64,000 nucleotides of DNA from an uncultured Flavobacteriaceae bacterium (GCA_934675205.1 CAKUPQ010000004.1:186001-250000); one strand, 5' to 3'; positions 48,892 through 57,976 are shown, numbered from the stretch's first letter. Notes: generated by a model from the sequence alone, not told the origin. Program-made: numbers and translations.

Positions 48892-49215
48892 ATGGCTAAA
48901 AAATACGTTACATATTTGTTTTTTGTTTTGACATTATTGGTTGGTTCTGTAGCTTTTGCACAGGACAAACAACTTGTTACCCCAAAAACAGAACTTAATT
49001 TCTATCCGAATCCTGCAACAGACGGAAAAATTTATATCACTTCCAATACAGCAACTTCAAACAAAGAAGTCGAAATTTTTGATGTTCTCGGAAAGTCAGT
49101 TCTCAAAACCACAACCGTTAGAGAATTAAACATCAGCTCTCTTGAAGCAGGTGTTTACCTTATCAAAATCAAAGAGGGAGAAAATTCTGTTACCCGAAAA
49201 CTTGTCGTGAAATAA
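48892..49215 (+). CDS. Small secreted T9SS-domain protein
   Basis: A 107-residue protein starting at the ATG at 48892; an earlier ATG at 48880 would be leaderless. It has a signal peptide (KKYVTYLFFVLTLLVGSVAF) and then practically nothing but a type A T9SS sorting domain: ELNFYPNPATDGKIYITS, KEVEIFDVLGKSVLKT, ELNISSLEAGVYLIKI and TRKLVVK. There is no cargo domain. Such stand-alone sorting domains occur in many Flavobacteriia and may be surface anchors or regulators, but their role is not known. Confidence 0.85.
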   Translation: MAKKYVTYLFFVLTLLVGSVAFAQDKQLVTPKTELNFYPNPATDGKIYITSNTATSNKEVEIFDVLGKSVLKTTTVRELNISSLEAGVYLIKIKEGENSVTRKLVVK

Positions 49216-49285
49216 TTAGGAATTAGGCATAAGGAATTAGCCACAAGTCGTAATTCATAATTTATAATTCGTAATTTATAGTATA

Positions 49286-50794
49286 ATGTCAAAAGTCAGA
49301 GTGCGATTTGCTCCAAGTCCGACAGGACCCTTGCATATCGGAGGAGTACGAACAGCTTTGTTCAATTATTTATTTGCCAAAAAATATAACGGAACGTTCT
49401 ATTTACGTATCGAAGATACCGACCAAACCCGTTTTGTAGAGGGAGCAGAACAGTATATTTTTGAATCATTGGAATGGTTGGGAATTCCTCCTGATGAGAC
49501 GATTGACAAAAACGAAAAATTTCCTCCTTACCGTCAATCTGATAGAAAACCTCTGTACAGACAATATGCAGAACAACTTATCGAAAACGGAAATGCGTAT
49601 TATGCTTTTGATTCGGCCGAAAAGCTGGACGAATTACGCAAAAATGCAGAATCGGAAGGAAAAACCTTTATTTATAACCATACCATTCGAGAGGAAATGG
49701 AAACTTCTCTGAAACTTTCTAAAGAAGAAGTTCAGAAAAGAATTGTAAACGGAGAACCTTATGTGGTTCGTTTTAAAACTCCAACTGACGAAACTTTGGT
49801 TCTGAATGACATTATCAGAGGAGAAATAAAATTTGAAACTTCACTTTTAGACGATAAAGTTTTGTTCAAATCAGACGGAATGCCAACCTATCATTTGGCT
49901 AATATTGTCGATGACCATTTGCAGGAAACTTCTCACGTAATCAGAGGAGAAGAATGGTTGCCTTCACTTCCGTTGCACTTTATGTTGTACAGAGCTTTGG
50001 ATTGGAAATCACCCGAATTTGCTCATTTACCTTTGATTTTAAAACCTGTTGGAAACGGAAAATTATCAAAAAGGGACGGAGATAAATTAGGTTTCCCTGT
50101 TTTTCCTTTGCAATGGAAAGACCCTAATTCGGGAGAAATTTCGTCAGGTTACAGAGAAAAAGGATTTTTTCCGGAAGCTGTGATTAACTTTTTGGCTCTT
50201 TTGGGTTGGAATGACGGTAGCGATAAAGAGATTTATTCGTTAGACGAATTGGTTGAAAGTTTTGATTTGTCGAGAGTAAGCAAATCGGGAGCAAAATTTG
50301 ACCCTGAAAAAAACAAATGGTTCAATCATCAGTATTTGATAAAGCAAAATGATGATGTCTTAGCAAAAATGTATCTTCCGATTTTGGAAGAAAAAGGAAT
50401 CAAAACAGATTTGGCTTATATCGAAAAAGTAGTTTCACTCATTAAGGAAAGAGCTGATTTCGTTACGGATTTTTGGGATTTATCGGATTTCTTTTTTGTT
50501 GCTCCTACGGAGTATGACGAAAAAGCAAAAAAGAATTGGAAAGAAGAAACTCCAACTTTACTACAAAATCTGATTTCGGTTTTAGAAAACATCAAAGATT
50601 TTTCGGCTCAAAATGTAGAAACCATTGTAAAAGAATGGCTTACTTCAAACGAAATCGGAATGGGAAAAGTAATGCAACCCTTCCGAATCAGCTTGGTCGG
50701 AGCTATGAAAGGGCCTGATTTGTTCCAAATAGCAGAACTTATCGGAAAAGAAGAAGTTATTAAGAGAGTGCAGTCTGCTGTAAGCAGTTTATAA
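49286..50794 (+). CDS. gltX: Glutamyl-tRNA synthetase
   Basis: A 502-residue class I synthetase that charges tRNA-Glu with glutamate. The signature PTGPLHIGGVRTALFNYL carries the HIGH-type motif, KLSKRDGDKLGFPVF is the KMSKS loop, and LALLGWNDGSDKE belongs to the anticodon-side transition. The full length matches the bacterial enzyme. HipA-type kinases phosphorylate GltX in E. coli, which is of interest with the hip operon at 24 kb, although split HipT has been linked to TrpS. The upstream spacer consists of short AT-rich direct repeats (AATTCATAATTTATAATTC). Confidence 0.95.
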   Translation: MSKVRVRFAPSPTGPLHIGGVRTALFNYLFAKKYNGTFYLRIEDTDQTRFVEGAEQYIFESLEWLGIPPDETIDKNEKFPPYRQSDRKPLYRQYAEQLIENGNAYYAFDSAEKLDELRKNAESEGKTFIYNHTIREEMETSLKLSKEEVQKRIVNGEPYVVRFKTPTDETLVLNDIIRGEIKFETSLLDDKVLFKSDGMPTYHLANIVDDHLQETSHVIRGEEWLPSLPLHFMLYRALDWKSPEFAHLPLILKPVGNGKLSKRDGDKLGFPVFPLQWKDPNSGEISSGYREKGFFPEAVINFLALLGWNDGSDKEIYSLDELVESFDLSRVSKSGAKFDPEKNKWFNHQYLIKQNDDVLAKMYLPILEEKGIKTDLAYIEKVVSLIKERADFVTDFWDLSDFFFVAPTEYDEKAKKNWKEETPTLLQNLISVLENIKDFSAQNVETIVKEWLTSNEIGMGKVMQPFRISLVGAMKGPDLFQIAELIGKEEVIKRVQSAVSSL

Positions 50795-50796
50795 TT

Positions 50797-50848
50797 AGTT
50801 TTCAGTCGCAGTCACAGTTTTCAGTACTGCCTACTGCGACTGAAAACT
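50797..50848. repeat. 16-base inverted repeat between gltX and rhodanese gene
   Basis: Arms AGTTTTCAGTCGCAGT and ACTGCGACTGAAAACT, perfect over 16 bases with a 20-base loop. The right arm forms the last codons and stop of the rhodanese gene that ends at 50831. It may act as a terminator for both convergent genes. Confidence 0.8.
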
Positions 50849-51223
50849 ACTAAACCCTCCTTTGAGGTCATAGACTTTTTTGAAACCTAATTTTTTAAGT
50901 TCGAGAGATGCTTCTTCGCTCCTTGCTCCTGCTTTGCAATAGAGGTAAACAGGCTGTTCTTTGTCTAAAGTCAGTATAGAATCCTGAAATTCTTTTCCGT
51001 AGATATGGAAATTTTTTGCTCCCTCGATATGCCCTTGGTCAAACTCACTTTTCATTCGAACATCAATAAGCTGAACATCTTGGTTTTTGATATGTTCGGC
51101 AAATTCATCAGGAGTTAATAATTCGATAACTTCGGTATTTTCTACAGTTGTGATTTGCAGAGTTTCTTTTTTCTGACAAGAAACAAACGACATAATGATT
51201 AGTAGAGATAAAATCTTTTTCAT
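50831..51223 (-). CDS. Rhodanese-domain lipoprotein
   Basis: A 130-residue lipoprotein (signal KILSLLIIMSFVSCQKKE; lipid site at Cys17) with one rhodanese domain from about residue 33. It shows LIDVRMKSEFDQGHIEGAKN and the active Cys in VYLYCKAGARSEEA, where the loop CKAGARS fits single-domain rhodaneses of the GlpE/PspE kind. These proteins move sulfane sulfur; the location here is the cell envelope. The last residues (SSFQSQ) and the stop are encoded by the intergenic inverted repeat, which suggests that a repeat insertion replaced the original end. Confidence 0.88.
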   Translation of the reverse strand: MKKILSLLIIMSFVSCQKKETLQITTVENTEVIELLTPDEFAEHIKNQDVQLIDVRMKSEFDQGHIEGAKNFHIYGKEFQDSILTLDKEQPVYLYCKAGARSEEASLELKKLGFKKVYDLKGGFSSFQSQ

Positions 51224-51372
51224 AAAATTAAATTGAATCCCAAAAGTACAAATTTGTATTTAGAAATTGATAATTAAAAGTAGTAAGACTGAACACTGCC
51301 AATATTGTCTTTCAAAAACATTTGTCTTTTAATGCCAATTCCCGTAATTTTGCATACATTAAAAAAACCAAA

Positions 51373-51921
51373 ATGCAGGAACAAATCAAATCGTCAGAAA
51401 AAAAATACAACAAATGGATTATTATTTTATCGGTTTTGATTCCTGTTGTGGTAGCCATTTTGTTTAGGGTAAAACTTTCGGACTTCGGGCTTGATGTGCA
51501 ACCACTTACATTTTTACCTCCAATTTATGCAACCATAAACGGAATTACTGCAATTTTGTTAGTTGGGGCTGTTGTAGCCATCAAAAAAGGAAACCGCATA
51601 TTGCACGAAAGATTAGTGAAAATTGCCATTACCTGTTCGGTTTTGTTTTTGGCAATGTATGTGGCATATCATATGACTTCAGAATCAACTTCGTACGGAG
51701 GAGAAGGAACCATCCGATATGTGTATTTCTTTATTCTATTAACGCATATTTTATTGTCTATTGTTGTGATTCCGTTTGTACTGATTACCTATGTCAGAGG
51801 AATTACGGGGAATTATGCAAAACATCGTAAAATTGCCAAAATCACATTCCCACTTTGGCTGTATGTAGCCGTTACGGGAGTTATTGTTTATCTGATGATT
51901 TCACCTTATTATGTTCACTAA
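51373..51921 (+). CDS. DUF420 membrane protein (CtaM-like)
   Basis: A 182-residue protein with five membrane helices, starting at the ATG at 51373. A promoter (TTTG at 51321, TAATTTTG at 51345) places the transcription start after the longer ATG at 51322. Typical DUF420 segments are FLPPIYATINGITAILLVGA, ILHERLVKIAITCSVLFLA, FFILLTHILLSIVVIPFVLITY (in pieces) and HRKIAKITFPLWLYVAVTGV, with conserved His residues. The family (CtaM in Firmicutes) helps assemble heme-copper oxidases. Overlap with the next gene is 11 bases. Confidence 0.88.
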   Translation: MQEQIKSSEKKYNKWIIILSVLIPVVVAILFRVKLSDFGLDVQPLTFLPPIYATINGITAILLVGAVVAIKKGNRILHERLVKIAITCSVLFLAMYVAYHMTSESTSYGGEGTIRYVYFFILLTHILLSIVVIPFVLITYVRGITGNYAKHRKIAKITFPLWLYVAVTGVIVYLMISPYYVH

Positions 51922-52138
51922 AAAATCTATTATCCGTATTGTATTTTTTGTTCTCTTTTTTCTGTTTTCGATAGAGAGCAAAGCTCAATGTGCTATGTGT
52001 AGAGCTGTTCTCGAAAATGAAGAAGGAGGAACAAAAGCAGAAGCTATCAATGACGGAATCGTTTACCTTATGGCTATCCCATATATTCTGGTTGGAATTG
52101 TCGGATATGCAATCTATAAAGTAAGAACGAAAAAATAA
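51911..52138 (+). CDS. Small CxxC membrane protein
   Basis: A 75-residue protein with a signal peptide (SIIRIVFFVLFFLFSIESKA), then QCAMCRAVLENEEGG with a CxxC pair, and a final membrane helix (YLMAIPYILVGIVGYAIYKV). It overlaps the DUF420 gene. The CxxC pair placed in the periplasm and the link to a CtaM-like protein suggest a redox or copper function in cytochrome oxidase maturation. That is inference; I do not know a family name. Confidence 0.75.
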   Translation: MFTKKSIIRIVFFVLFFLFSIESKAQCAMCRAVLENEEGGTKAEAINDGIVYLMAIPYILVGIVGYAIYKVRTKK

Positions 52139-52226
52139 GGTATAACGGGAGTATTAAGTAGTAAGGCAGAAATAGTAAGAAGTAAGACTTCTTTTCTTAT
52201 TTTTGTTTCGTTCAATCTTAAACCTC

Positions 52227-52245
52227 TTGCCTGCTGACAGGCAGG
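52227..52245. repeat. Short palindrome TGCCTG-N5-CAGGCA type
   Basis: TGCCTG and CAGGCA around CTGA, in the leader of recG. It is related to the CCTG/CAGG palindrome inside the mosaic repeat at 8909-9060. Confidence 0.55.
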
Positions 52246-52261
52246 TAAACCTTAAAAAATA

Positions 52262-54364
52262 ATGAGTCTTCTAAAAACCCCAATCGAATATCTAAAGGGC
52301 ATTGGTCCTCAAAGGGCTGATTTGCTCAAAAAAGAATTGGGAATTTTCTCTTACGAAGATTTTTTACAACTTTTTCCAAATCGGTATATTGACAGGACTA
52401 AATACTATAAAATCAATCAATTACAACCCACTTTTAATACAGAAATTCAGATTGTCGGAAAAATTATTCATCTGAAAGTGGTCGAACAAAAAAGAGGAAA
52501 ACGATTGGTTGCTACTTTTGTCGATGATACCGGACAAATGGAACTCGTTTGGTTTCAGGGTTATAAATGGATCAAAGAAAACCTGAAAATAAACGAACCT
52601 TATGTGGTTTTCGGAAAAACGAATTTGGTTGGAGGTACTTTTTCGATGCCTCATCCCGAAATGGATTTGTTATCAGACCACAAACAGAACATTCAAACGG
52701 TTATGCAACCCGTTTATCCTTCTACGGAAATGCTGACCAAAAAAGGAATCTCTTCGAGGGTTATCCACAAAGCGATGCAACAGCTTTTTATGGAAGTCAG
52801 AGGATTGTTTTCGGAAGTTTTTCCGCAGGATTTGGTCGAAAAATACAAATTCATTTCCAAAACGGAAGCCATTTTTAACGTGCATTTCCCTCAAAGTTCC
52901 GAAATGTTGGCAAAAGCTCAATTCCGTTTGAAATTTGAGGAATTGTTCTTTATTCAACTGCAACTCATTACCCAAAATCTTATCCGAAAAAACAAAATCA
53001 AAGGGCATAATTTTGAAAAAGTCGGAACGTATTTTAATGCGTTTTTCCAAAATCATCTTCCTTTTGAATTGACTGATGCTCAAAAGCGAGTTATCAAAGA
53101 AATCCGAAACGATTTGGGGAGCAATGCTCAAATGAACCGACTTTTGCAAGGAGACGTAGGTTCGGGAAAAACCATTGTCGCTTTTATGGCTATGCTTTTG
53201 GCTTTAGACAACGATTTTCAGGCTTGTATAATGGCTCCAACCGAAATTCTGGCAATCCAACATTTCGAGAGTATTCAAGGGTTTGCAAAGGATTTGAACA
53301 TCAATATTCAACTTTTGACAGGTTCAACCAAAACAGCCCAGCGAAAAATCATTCACGAAGAATTAGAAAACGGAAAATTGCAGATTCTGATTGGAACTCA
53401 CGCTCTTTTAGAGGATAAAGTTCAGTTCCAAAATCTTGGTCTGGCAATTATTGACGAACAACATCGCTTTGGAGTGGAACAACGCTCCAAACTTTGGAAG
53501 AAAAACGAAATTCCTCCTCATATTTTGGTAATGACTGCTACTCCGATTCCGAGAACATTGGCTATGAGTTTGTACGGAGATTTGGATATTTCGGTTATTG
53601 ACGAACTCCCAAAAGGACGAAAACCGATTATCACGACCCATCGCTTTGATAATTCGAGGTTGAAAGTCTGGAAGTTTATGAAAGACGAAATCGAAAAAGG
53701 CAGACAGATTTACGTTGTTTTTCCGCTTATTCAGGAATCCGAAAAAATGGATTTTAAGGATTTACAAGACGGATATGAGGCTCTTTCGAGGGATTTTCCA
53801 CTTCCGAAATATGCGATAAGCATCGTTCACGGACAAATGAAATCCGAAGATAAAGACTTCGAAATGAAACGTTTTGCAGAGGGAAAAACCAATATTATGG
53901 TGGCTACAACCGTTATTGAAGTGGGAGTTAATGTTCCGAATGCGAGTGTAATGGTTATCGAAAGTGCAGAACGCTTCGGACTTTCGCAACTACATCAGTT
54001 ACGAGGTCGGGTTGGAAGAGGGGCAGAACAAAGTTATTGTATTTTGATGACTTCGTATAAACTGACAAGTGATTCCAAAACCCGAATGGAAACAATGGTT
54101 GCCACCAATGACGGATTCGAAATTGCAGAAGTCGATTTGAAACTTCGTGGTCCGGGAGATTTAATGGGAACCCAACAAAGCGGAGTGCTGAATCTGAAAA
54201 TTGCAGATATTGTCAAAGACAGAGAAATTTTGTCTTTAGCCCGTGCTTCTGCTTTTGATATTTTGCGAAAAGATGCTCCGATGCAACTTCCTGAAAATCA
54301 AAAACTTAGGGAAGAATTTTTAGAGATTGCCAAAAAGAAAAATATCTGGAATTTTATTAGTTAA
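52262..54364 (+). CDS. recG: ATP-dependent DNA helicase RecG
   Basis: A 700-residue helicase that reverses stalled replication forks and unwinds branched DNA. The wedge domain (residues 1-160, OB fold) is followed by the helicase core with LLQGDVGSGKTIVAFMAM (Walker A), LAIIDEQHRFGVEQR (DEQH box), MTATPIPRTLAMSLYGDLD, TTVIEVGVNVPNA and QLHQLRGRVGRG. The C-terminal TRG-like segment (LKLRGPGDLMGTQQSG) is intact. The length is standard. The stop overlaps the stop of the convergent TM2-domain gene by four bases. Confidence 0.96.
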   Translation: MSLLKTPIEYLKGIGPQRADLLKKELGIFSYEDFLQLFPNRYIDRTKYYKINQLQPTFNTEIQIVGKIIHLKVVEQKRGKRLVATFVDDTGQMELVWFQGYKWIKENLKINEPYVVFGKTNLVGGTFSMPHPEMDLLSDHKQNIQTVMQPVYPSTEMLTKKGISSRVIHKAMQQLFMEVRGLFSEVFPQDLVEKYKFISKTEAIFNVHFPQSSEMLAKAQFRLKFEELFFIQLQLITQNLIRKNKIKGHNFEKVGTYFNAFFQNHLPFELTDAQKRVIKEIRNDLGSNAQMNRLLQGDVGSGKTIVAFMAMLLALDNDFQACIMAPTEILAIQHFESIQGFAKDLNINIQLLTGSTKTAQRKIIHEELENGKLQILIGTHALLEDKVQFQNLGLAIIDEQHRFGVEQRSKLWKKNEIPPHILVMTATPIPRTLAMSLYGDLDISVIDELPKGRKPIITTHRFDNSRLKVWKFMKDEIEKGRQIYVVFPLIQESEKMDFKDLQDGYEALSRDFPLPKYAISIVHGQMKSEDKDFEMKRFAEGKTNIMVATTVIEVGVNVPNASVMVIESAERFGLSQLHQLRGRVGRGAEQSYCILMTSYKLTSDSKTRMETMVATNDGFEIAEVDLKLRGPGDLMGTQQSGVLNLKIADIVKDREILSLARASAFDILRKDAPMQLPENQKLREEFLEIAKKKNIWNFIS

Positions 54365-54675
54365 AACCAAGGTCTTCTTCCAACCTGATAAGTTTGATAA
54401 AATTCTTCATCGGTTTTGGTCAGGTAAATAATTCCTTCGATAAACGGAATAATCCCTCCCAATCCACAAGTTACAACAGATATAACAATTTGTAGAATTC
54501 CTTCCATAGTATATCCCAAAACAAATTTGTGAATCCCTAAACTTCCAACAAGTATAGCTAAAATCCCTGAAACTATTTTTTTATTATCAGGTCTGTATTG
54601 AGAAGAAGAATTATTCGGATTATTTTCAGGAATATCCCAGCTTTGCTTTTCGTCTTTGTTGTAGTTATTTTCCAT
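54361..54675 (-). CDS. TM2-domain membrane protein
   Basis: A 104-residue protein starting at the ATG at 54675; a -7 box TATATTTG at 54706-54699 precedes it. The N-terminal 40 residues are polar, Asn- and Asp-rich. The TM2 domain follows with KKIVSGILAILVGSLGIHKF, VLGYTMEGILQIVISVVTCG and GGIIPFIEGIIYLT, and two membrane helices joined by a short loop. TM2 proteins are widespread and their function in bacteria is unknown. The C-terminus reaches into the end of recG, to which it is convergent. Confidence 0.85.
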   Translation of the reverse strand: MENNYNKDEKQSWDIPENNPNNSSSQYRPDNKKIVSGILAILVGSLGIHKFVLGYTMEGILQIVISVVTCGLGGIIPFIEGIIYLTKTDEEFYQTYQVGRRPWF

Positions 54676-54779
54676 GGTAATTAAATTTTTGATTCTTGCA
54701 AATATACAATTTTTCAAAAAAATCTAATTCCTGAATTTGTATTTTTATCGTTATCTTTGTTTTGGATTATTTTTACATT

Positions 54780-55826
54780 TTGACTTCACATAAAACCTAC
54801 ATAAAACGCTGTTTGGAACTCGCTCAAAACGGACTTGGCACTACTTATCCGAATCCGATGGTAGGAAGTGTAATTGTGTGTGACGGCAAGATAATAGGAG
54901 AAGGTTGGCACAGAAAATCGGGAGAACCACACGCAGAAGTTATGGCCATCAATTCGGTTAAGGATAAAAATCTCCTGAAAAAAAGCACGATTTATGTGAG
55001 TTTAGAGCCTTGTTCCCATTTCGGAAAAACTCCACCCTGTTCCGATTTGATTATAGCACACCAAATTCCGAAAGTTGTTATCGGAACGATTGACCCATTT
55101 GCCAAAGTGTGTGGAAACGGAATTGCCAAACTCCAAAATACAGGAATTGAAGTCGAAGTCGGGGTTTTGGAAAAAGAATGTAACGAGATGAACAAGCGTT
55201 TTTTTACGTTTCATCAAAAAAAACGTCCGTATATTATCTTGAAATTTGCTCAAACTCAAGACAGATTTATTGCTCCAATTCAAAAAAACGAACAAAGACC
55301 GGTTTGGATTTCTAACGAATTTTCGAGGCAACTGGTTCATAAATGGAGAAGTGAAGAACAAGCAATTTTGGTTGGGACAAATACGGTTTTAAAAGACAAT
55401 CCGAAGCTTGATACCAGAGATTGGACAGGTCAAAATCCGATTCGGATTGTGCTGGACAGAACCTTGAAAATTCCGAAAAATTATTCGGTTTATGACAAAA
55501 ATATAAAGACAATTTTTATAACCGAAAAAGAAGAAATTTCAGATGATGAAAACTTGATTTTTGAACAAATTGATTTTGATAAAAATAGAAATAATCAGAT
55601 TTTGGAAGTGCTTTACAAACATCAAATGCAATCGATAATTATCGAAGGAGGAACAAGTGTTTTGGAGTCGTTTGTCAAAGATAATTTGTGGGACGAAGCC
55701 CGAATTTTTACTTCCAATTTATTTTTGAAAAACGGAGTAAAGGCTCCCGAATTTAATTTCGAAAAACACTCCGAAACCCCTATTCTGAACGATACTTTAA
55801 GTTTATATTACAACAATGGAAAATAA
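54780..55826 (+). CDS. ribD: Bifunctional riboflavin deaminase/reductase
   Basis: A protein of 348 residues if started at the TTG at 54780 (TSHKTYIKRCLELAQNGLG). A TTG six codons earlier is possible, but the -7 box TATCTTTG at 54752-54759 favours the later one. The N-terminal deaminase domain has the zinc site: EPHAEVMAI and EPCSHFGKTPPCSDL. The C-terminal reductase domain shows ILKFAQTQDRFIAPI, AILVGTNTVLKDNPKLDTR and IIIEGGTSVLESF. It performs the second and third steps of riboflavin synthesis. The next gene begins 11 bases before its stop. Confidence 0.93.
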   Translation: MTSHKTYIKRCLELAQNGLGTTYPNPMVGSVIVCDGKIIGEGWHRKSGEPHAEVMAINSVKDKNLLKKSTIYVSLEPCSHFGKTPPCSDLIIAHQIPKVVIGTIDPFAKVCGNGIAKLQNTGIEVEVGVLEKECNEMNKRFFTFHQKKRPYIILKFAQTQDRFIAPIQKNEQRPVWISNEFSRQLVHKWRSEEQAILVGTNTVLKDNPKLDTRDWTGQNPIRIVLDRTLKIPKNYSVYDKNIKTIFITEKEEISDDENLIFEQIDFDKNRNNQILEVLYKHQMQSIIIEGGTSVLESFVKDNLWDEARIFTSNLFLKNGVKAPEFNFEKHSETPILNDTLSLYYNNGK

Positions 55827-56673
55827 ACCGAAACCACAGCAAGAGATACCCAAAACACTCATAAAAACAGCCAAATTTCTGGAGGCTTTATCCCCAAAAT
55901 TGGCAACGAATTTTGCCTACAAACTATTTATCACTCCCATAAACCACAAAGCTCCGAAAAGAGAGGAAGAAATGGAAAAAGAGGCTGTTCAAAAATATAT
56001 TGACATTCCTGAAATTAAAAGAAAAATCAGGGTTTTTGAATACGGAAAAAGTGACAAAAAAGTTCTTTTGGTTCACGGTTGGTCAGGTAGAGGGACACAA
56101 CTTGTGAGCATCGCTAATGCCCTCCGAAAAGAGGGATATATGACCATCAGTTTTGATGCTCCTGCTCACGGAAAATCAGAAGGAAAAATAAGCCATATGC
56201 TTTTGTTTATCAAGTGTATATTGGAGCTGCAAAGAGTTTACGGAAAGTTTGATTTAGCCATAGGGCATTCGTTGGGAGGTATGTCGATTATGAATGCAAT
56301 AAAAAGAGGTTTTGTAACCGATAAAGCCATAACTATCGGAAGTGGTGATGTGGTTTTTGATATTTTTGACGGTTTTGTAGAAAACTTACAGCTCAAACAA
56401 GATATTTCGTTCAAGTTAAAAGCAAAATTTGAAAGTCGTTTAAAAAATACCCTCTCTGATTTTGATGTTTTTCAGGTTGCCAAAACAACAACGATTCCTG
56501 TTTTTGTCATTCACGACAAACAAGACAAAGATATTCCCGTGTATTGTGCAGAACACATATACGAAAATCTTCCCAATGGAAAACTGCTGATAACAGACGG
56601 ATTAGGACATCGAAAAATTTTGGGAGATACACAGGTTATCAAACAAATTGTTGACTTTGCCATCTCCGGATAA
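55816..56673 (+). CDS. Alpha/beta hydrolase
   Basis: A 285-residue alpha/beta hydrolase with the oxyanion-loop motif VLLVHGWSGRGTQ, SFDAPAHGKSEG, the nucleophile elbow LAIGHSLGGMS (Ser), the acid in VFVIHDKQDKDIP and the His in TDGLGHRKILG. A complete Ser-Asp-His triad is thus visible. N-terminal residues 1-60 form a helical lead. The substrate is unknown, and the family covers esterases and related enzymes. It overlaps ribD by 11 bases, so it is co-transcribed with a riboflavin gene, although I see no mechanistic link. Confidence 0.88.
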   Translation: MENKPKPQQEIPKTLIKTAKFLEALSPKLATNFAYKLFITPINHKAPKREEEMEKEAVQKYIDIPEIKRKIRVFEYGKSDKKVLLVHGWSGRGTQLVSIANALRKEGYMTISFDAPAHGKSEGKISHMLLFIKCILELQRVYGKFDLAIGHSLGGMSIMNAIKRGFVTDKAITIGSGDVVFDIFDGFVENLQLKQDISFKLKAKFESRLKNTLSDFDVFQVAKTTTIPVFVIHDKQDKDIPVYCAEHIYENLPNGKLLITDGLGHRKILGDTQVIKQIVDFAISG

Positions 56674-56708
56674 TTAACATCAGTGCAGTTGCTGTTTACG
56701 AATGAAAA

Positions 56709-57239
56709 CTAAAATTGTAATCCGACAGAAAGCTGAATATTCTTATTTGTTACCTCTGCATCTTTAGAAAATTCGCTCAACCCGTGAACGTATCTTCCCT
56801 GAAGGAAAAGACTGTTGGTTATATAAAGGGAAATTCCTCCTGCAAGAGCAAAATCAAACTCTTCGGTTTTGATTACGTTTTTCAGATTATGACTGGTCAG
56901 ATAACTGAATTGAGGCCCTGCTTCTATACTCAAGCTTGGAGTAAGGTAAACTTTTAACAACATCGGAATATTGATGTATTTCAAATCAATTTCGTCAAGA
57001 CTACTATTCGAATCTATATCCGCACCTTGTATAGAAAAAACTGCTTCGGGTTGAAAAGAAAAGCTATTGCTGATTCCGATTTCGTAGAATACTCCGATGT
57101 GATAACTGATTTTCGTATCAAGTTCCATACTCCCTATTTTTCCGTCAATATCAGAAAAATTAACCCCTCCTTTAATACCAAATTGAGCATTTGCAATACC
57201 TGCTGTAAGCAATAATAAAACTAAAACTGTTTTTTTCAT
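56709..57239 (-). CDS. Outer membrane beta-barrel protein
   Basis: A 176-residue exported protein (signal KTVLVLLLLTAGIANAQFG) with the porin-family pattern FGIKGGVNFSDIDG at the start. It continues with alternating strands (GVFYEIGISNSFSFQPEAVF, LLKVYLTPSLSIEAGPQFSYL, SLYITNSLFLQGRYVHGLSE) and ends in IQLSVGLQF with the terminal aromatic residue of barrel proteins. It fits the small eight-stranded OmpX/OmpA-like barrels of Bacteroidota. Its role is unknown. It is convergent with the hydrolase gene and stands alone. Confidence 0.87.
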   Translation of the reverse strand: MKKTVLVLLLLTAGIANAQFGIKGGVNFSDIDGKIGSMELDTKISYHIGVFYEIGISNSFSFQPEAVFSIQGADIDSNSSLDEIDLKYINIPMLLKVYLTPSLSIEAGPQFSYLTSHNLKNVIKTEEFDFALAGGISLYITNSLFLQGRYVHGLSEFSKDAEVTNKNIQLSVGLQF

Positions 57240-57311
57240 TATATAAGTTCGATTAAAATTGTGTCAAAAATAATATTTTATTCTTAACTTCGTTTAAAAA
57301 AATATTTAAAT

Positions 57312-57845
57312 ATGGAAATCAAAGCTCCTTTTAACTTATACCAATGGATTGAAGAAAACCGTCATTTGCTGAAACCTCCTGTGGGAAACAAAAACCTATA
57401 TGTAGATTCGGGAGATTATATCGTGATGATTGTCGGAGGTCCTAACGCACGAAAAGATTTTCACTACAACCAAACCGAAGAACTGTTCTTTCAGCTTGAG
57501 GGGACAGCACGAGTTTTTATTCAGGAAAACGGAGAGAAAAAAGAAATGATACTTAATGCGGGAGATATGTTTTTGCTCCCTGCAGGAACTCCACATTCTC
57601 CGATGAGAGAAGAAAATTCAATCGGACTTGTAGTAGAAAGCAAACGAATCGGAAAAAACATCAAAGACGGACTTTTGTGGTTTTGTGAAAACTGTAATCA
57701 CAAACTCTACGAAGTACATTTCGAACTGAACGATATCGAAAAAGATTTTTTGCCTCACTTCAAAAAATTCTATACTTCAGAGAAATTGCGAACCTGTAAA
57801 AAATGTGGAACAGTTATGGAAAGTGACAAGCGTTTTGTAGTTTGA
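57312..57845 (+). CDS. nbaC: 3-hydroxyanthranilate 3,4-dioxygenase
   Basis: A 177-residue cupin dioxygenase that opens the ring of 3-hydroxyanthranilate in the kynurenine pathway (tryptophan breakdown or quinolinate formation). The first cupin motif DFHYNQTEELFFQLEG holds the iron-binding His and Glu, and the second, GDMFLLPAGTPHSP, holds the other His. The C-terminal CENCNHKLYEV and CKKCGTVMES form the second metal site found in the bacterial and fungal enzymes. Other kynurenine genes are not in the window. Confidence 0.93.
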   Translation: MEIKAPFNLYQWIEENRHLLKPPVGNKNLYVDSGDYIVMIVGGPNARKDFHYNQTEELFFQLEGTARVFIQENGEKKEMILNAGDMFLLPAGTPHSPMREENSIGLVVESKRIGKNIKDGLLWFCENCNHKLYEVHFELNDIEKDFLPHFKKFYTSEKLRTCKKCGTVMESDKRFVV

Positions 57846-57976
57846 AGTAATCCCAAAGAGAAATATATTTAAGCCCAATCTACTTGTTCTTTTTTGTTTT
57901 TAGCCCAAAAACATAAATAATTGATTCTCATAGTTTTTTTTTGATTCGGCAACAAAAACATGTTTAAGTATTTTTA

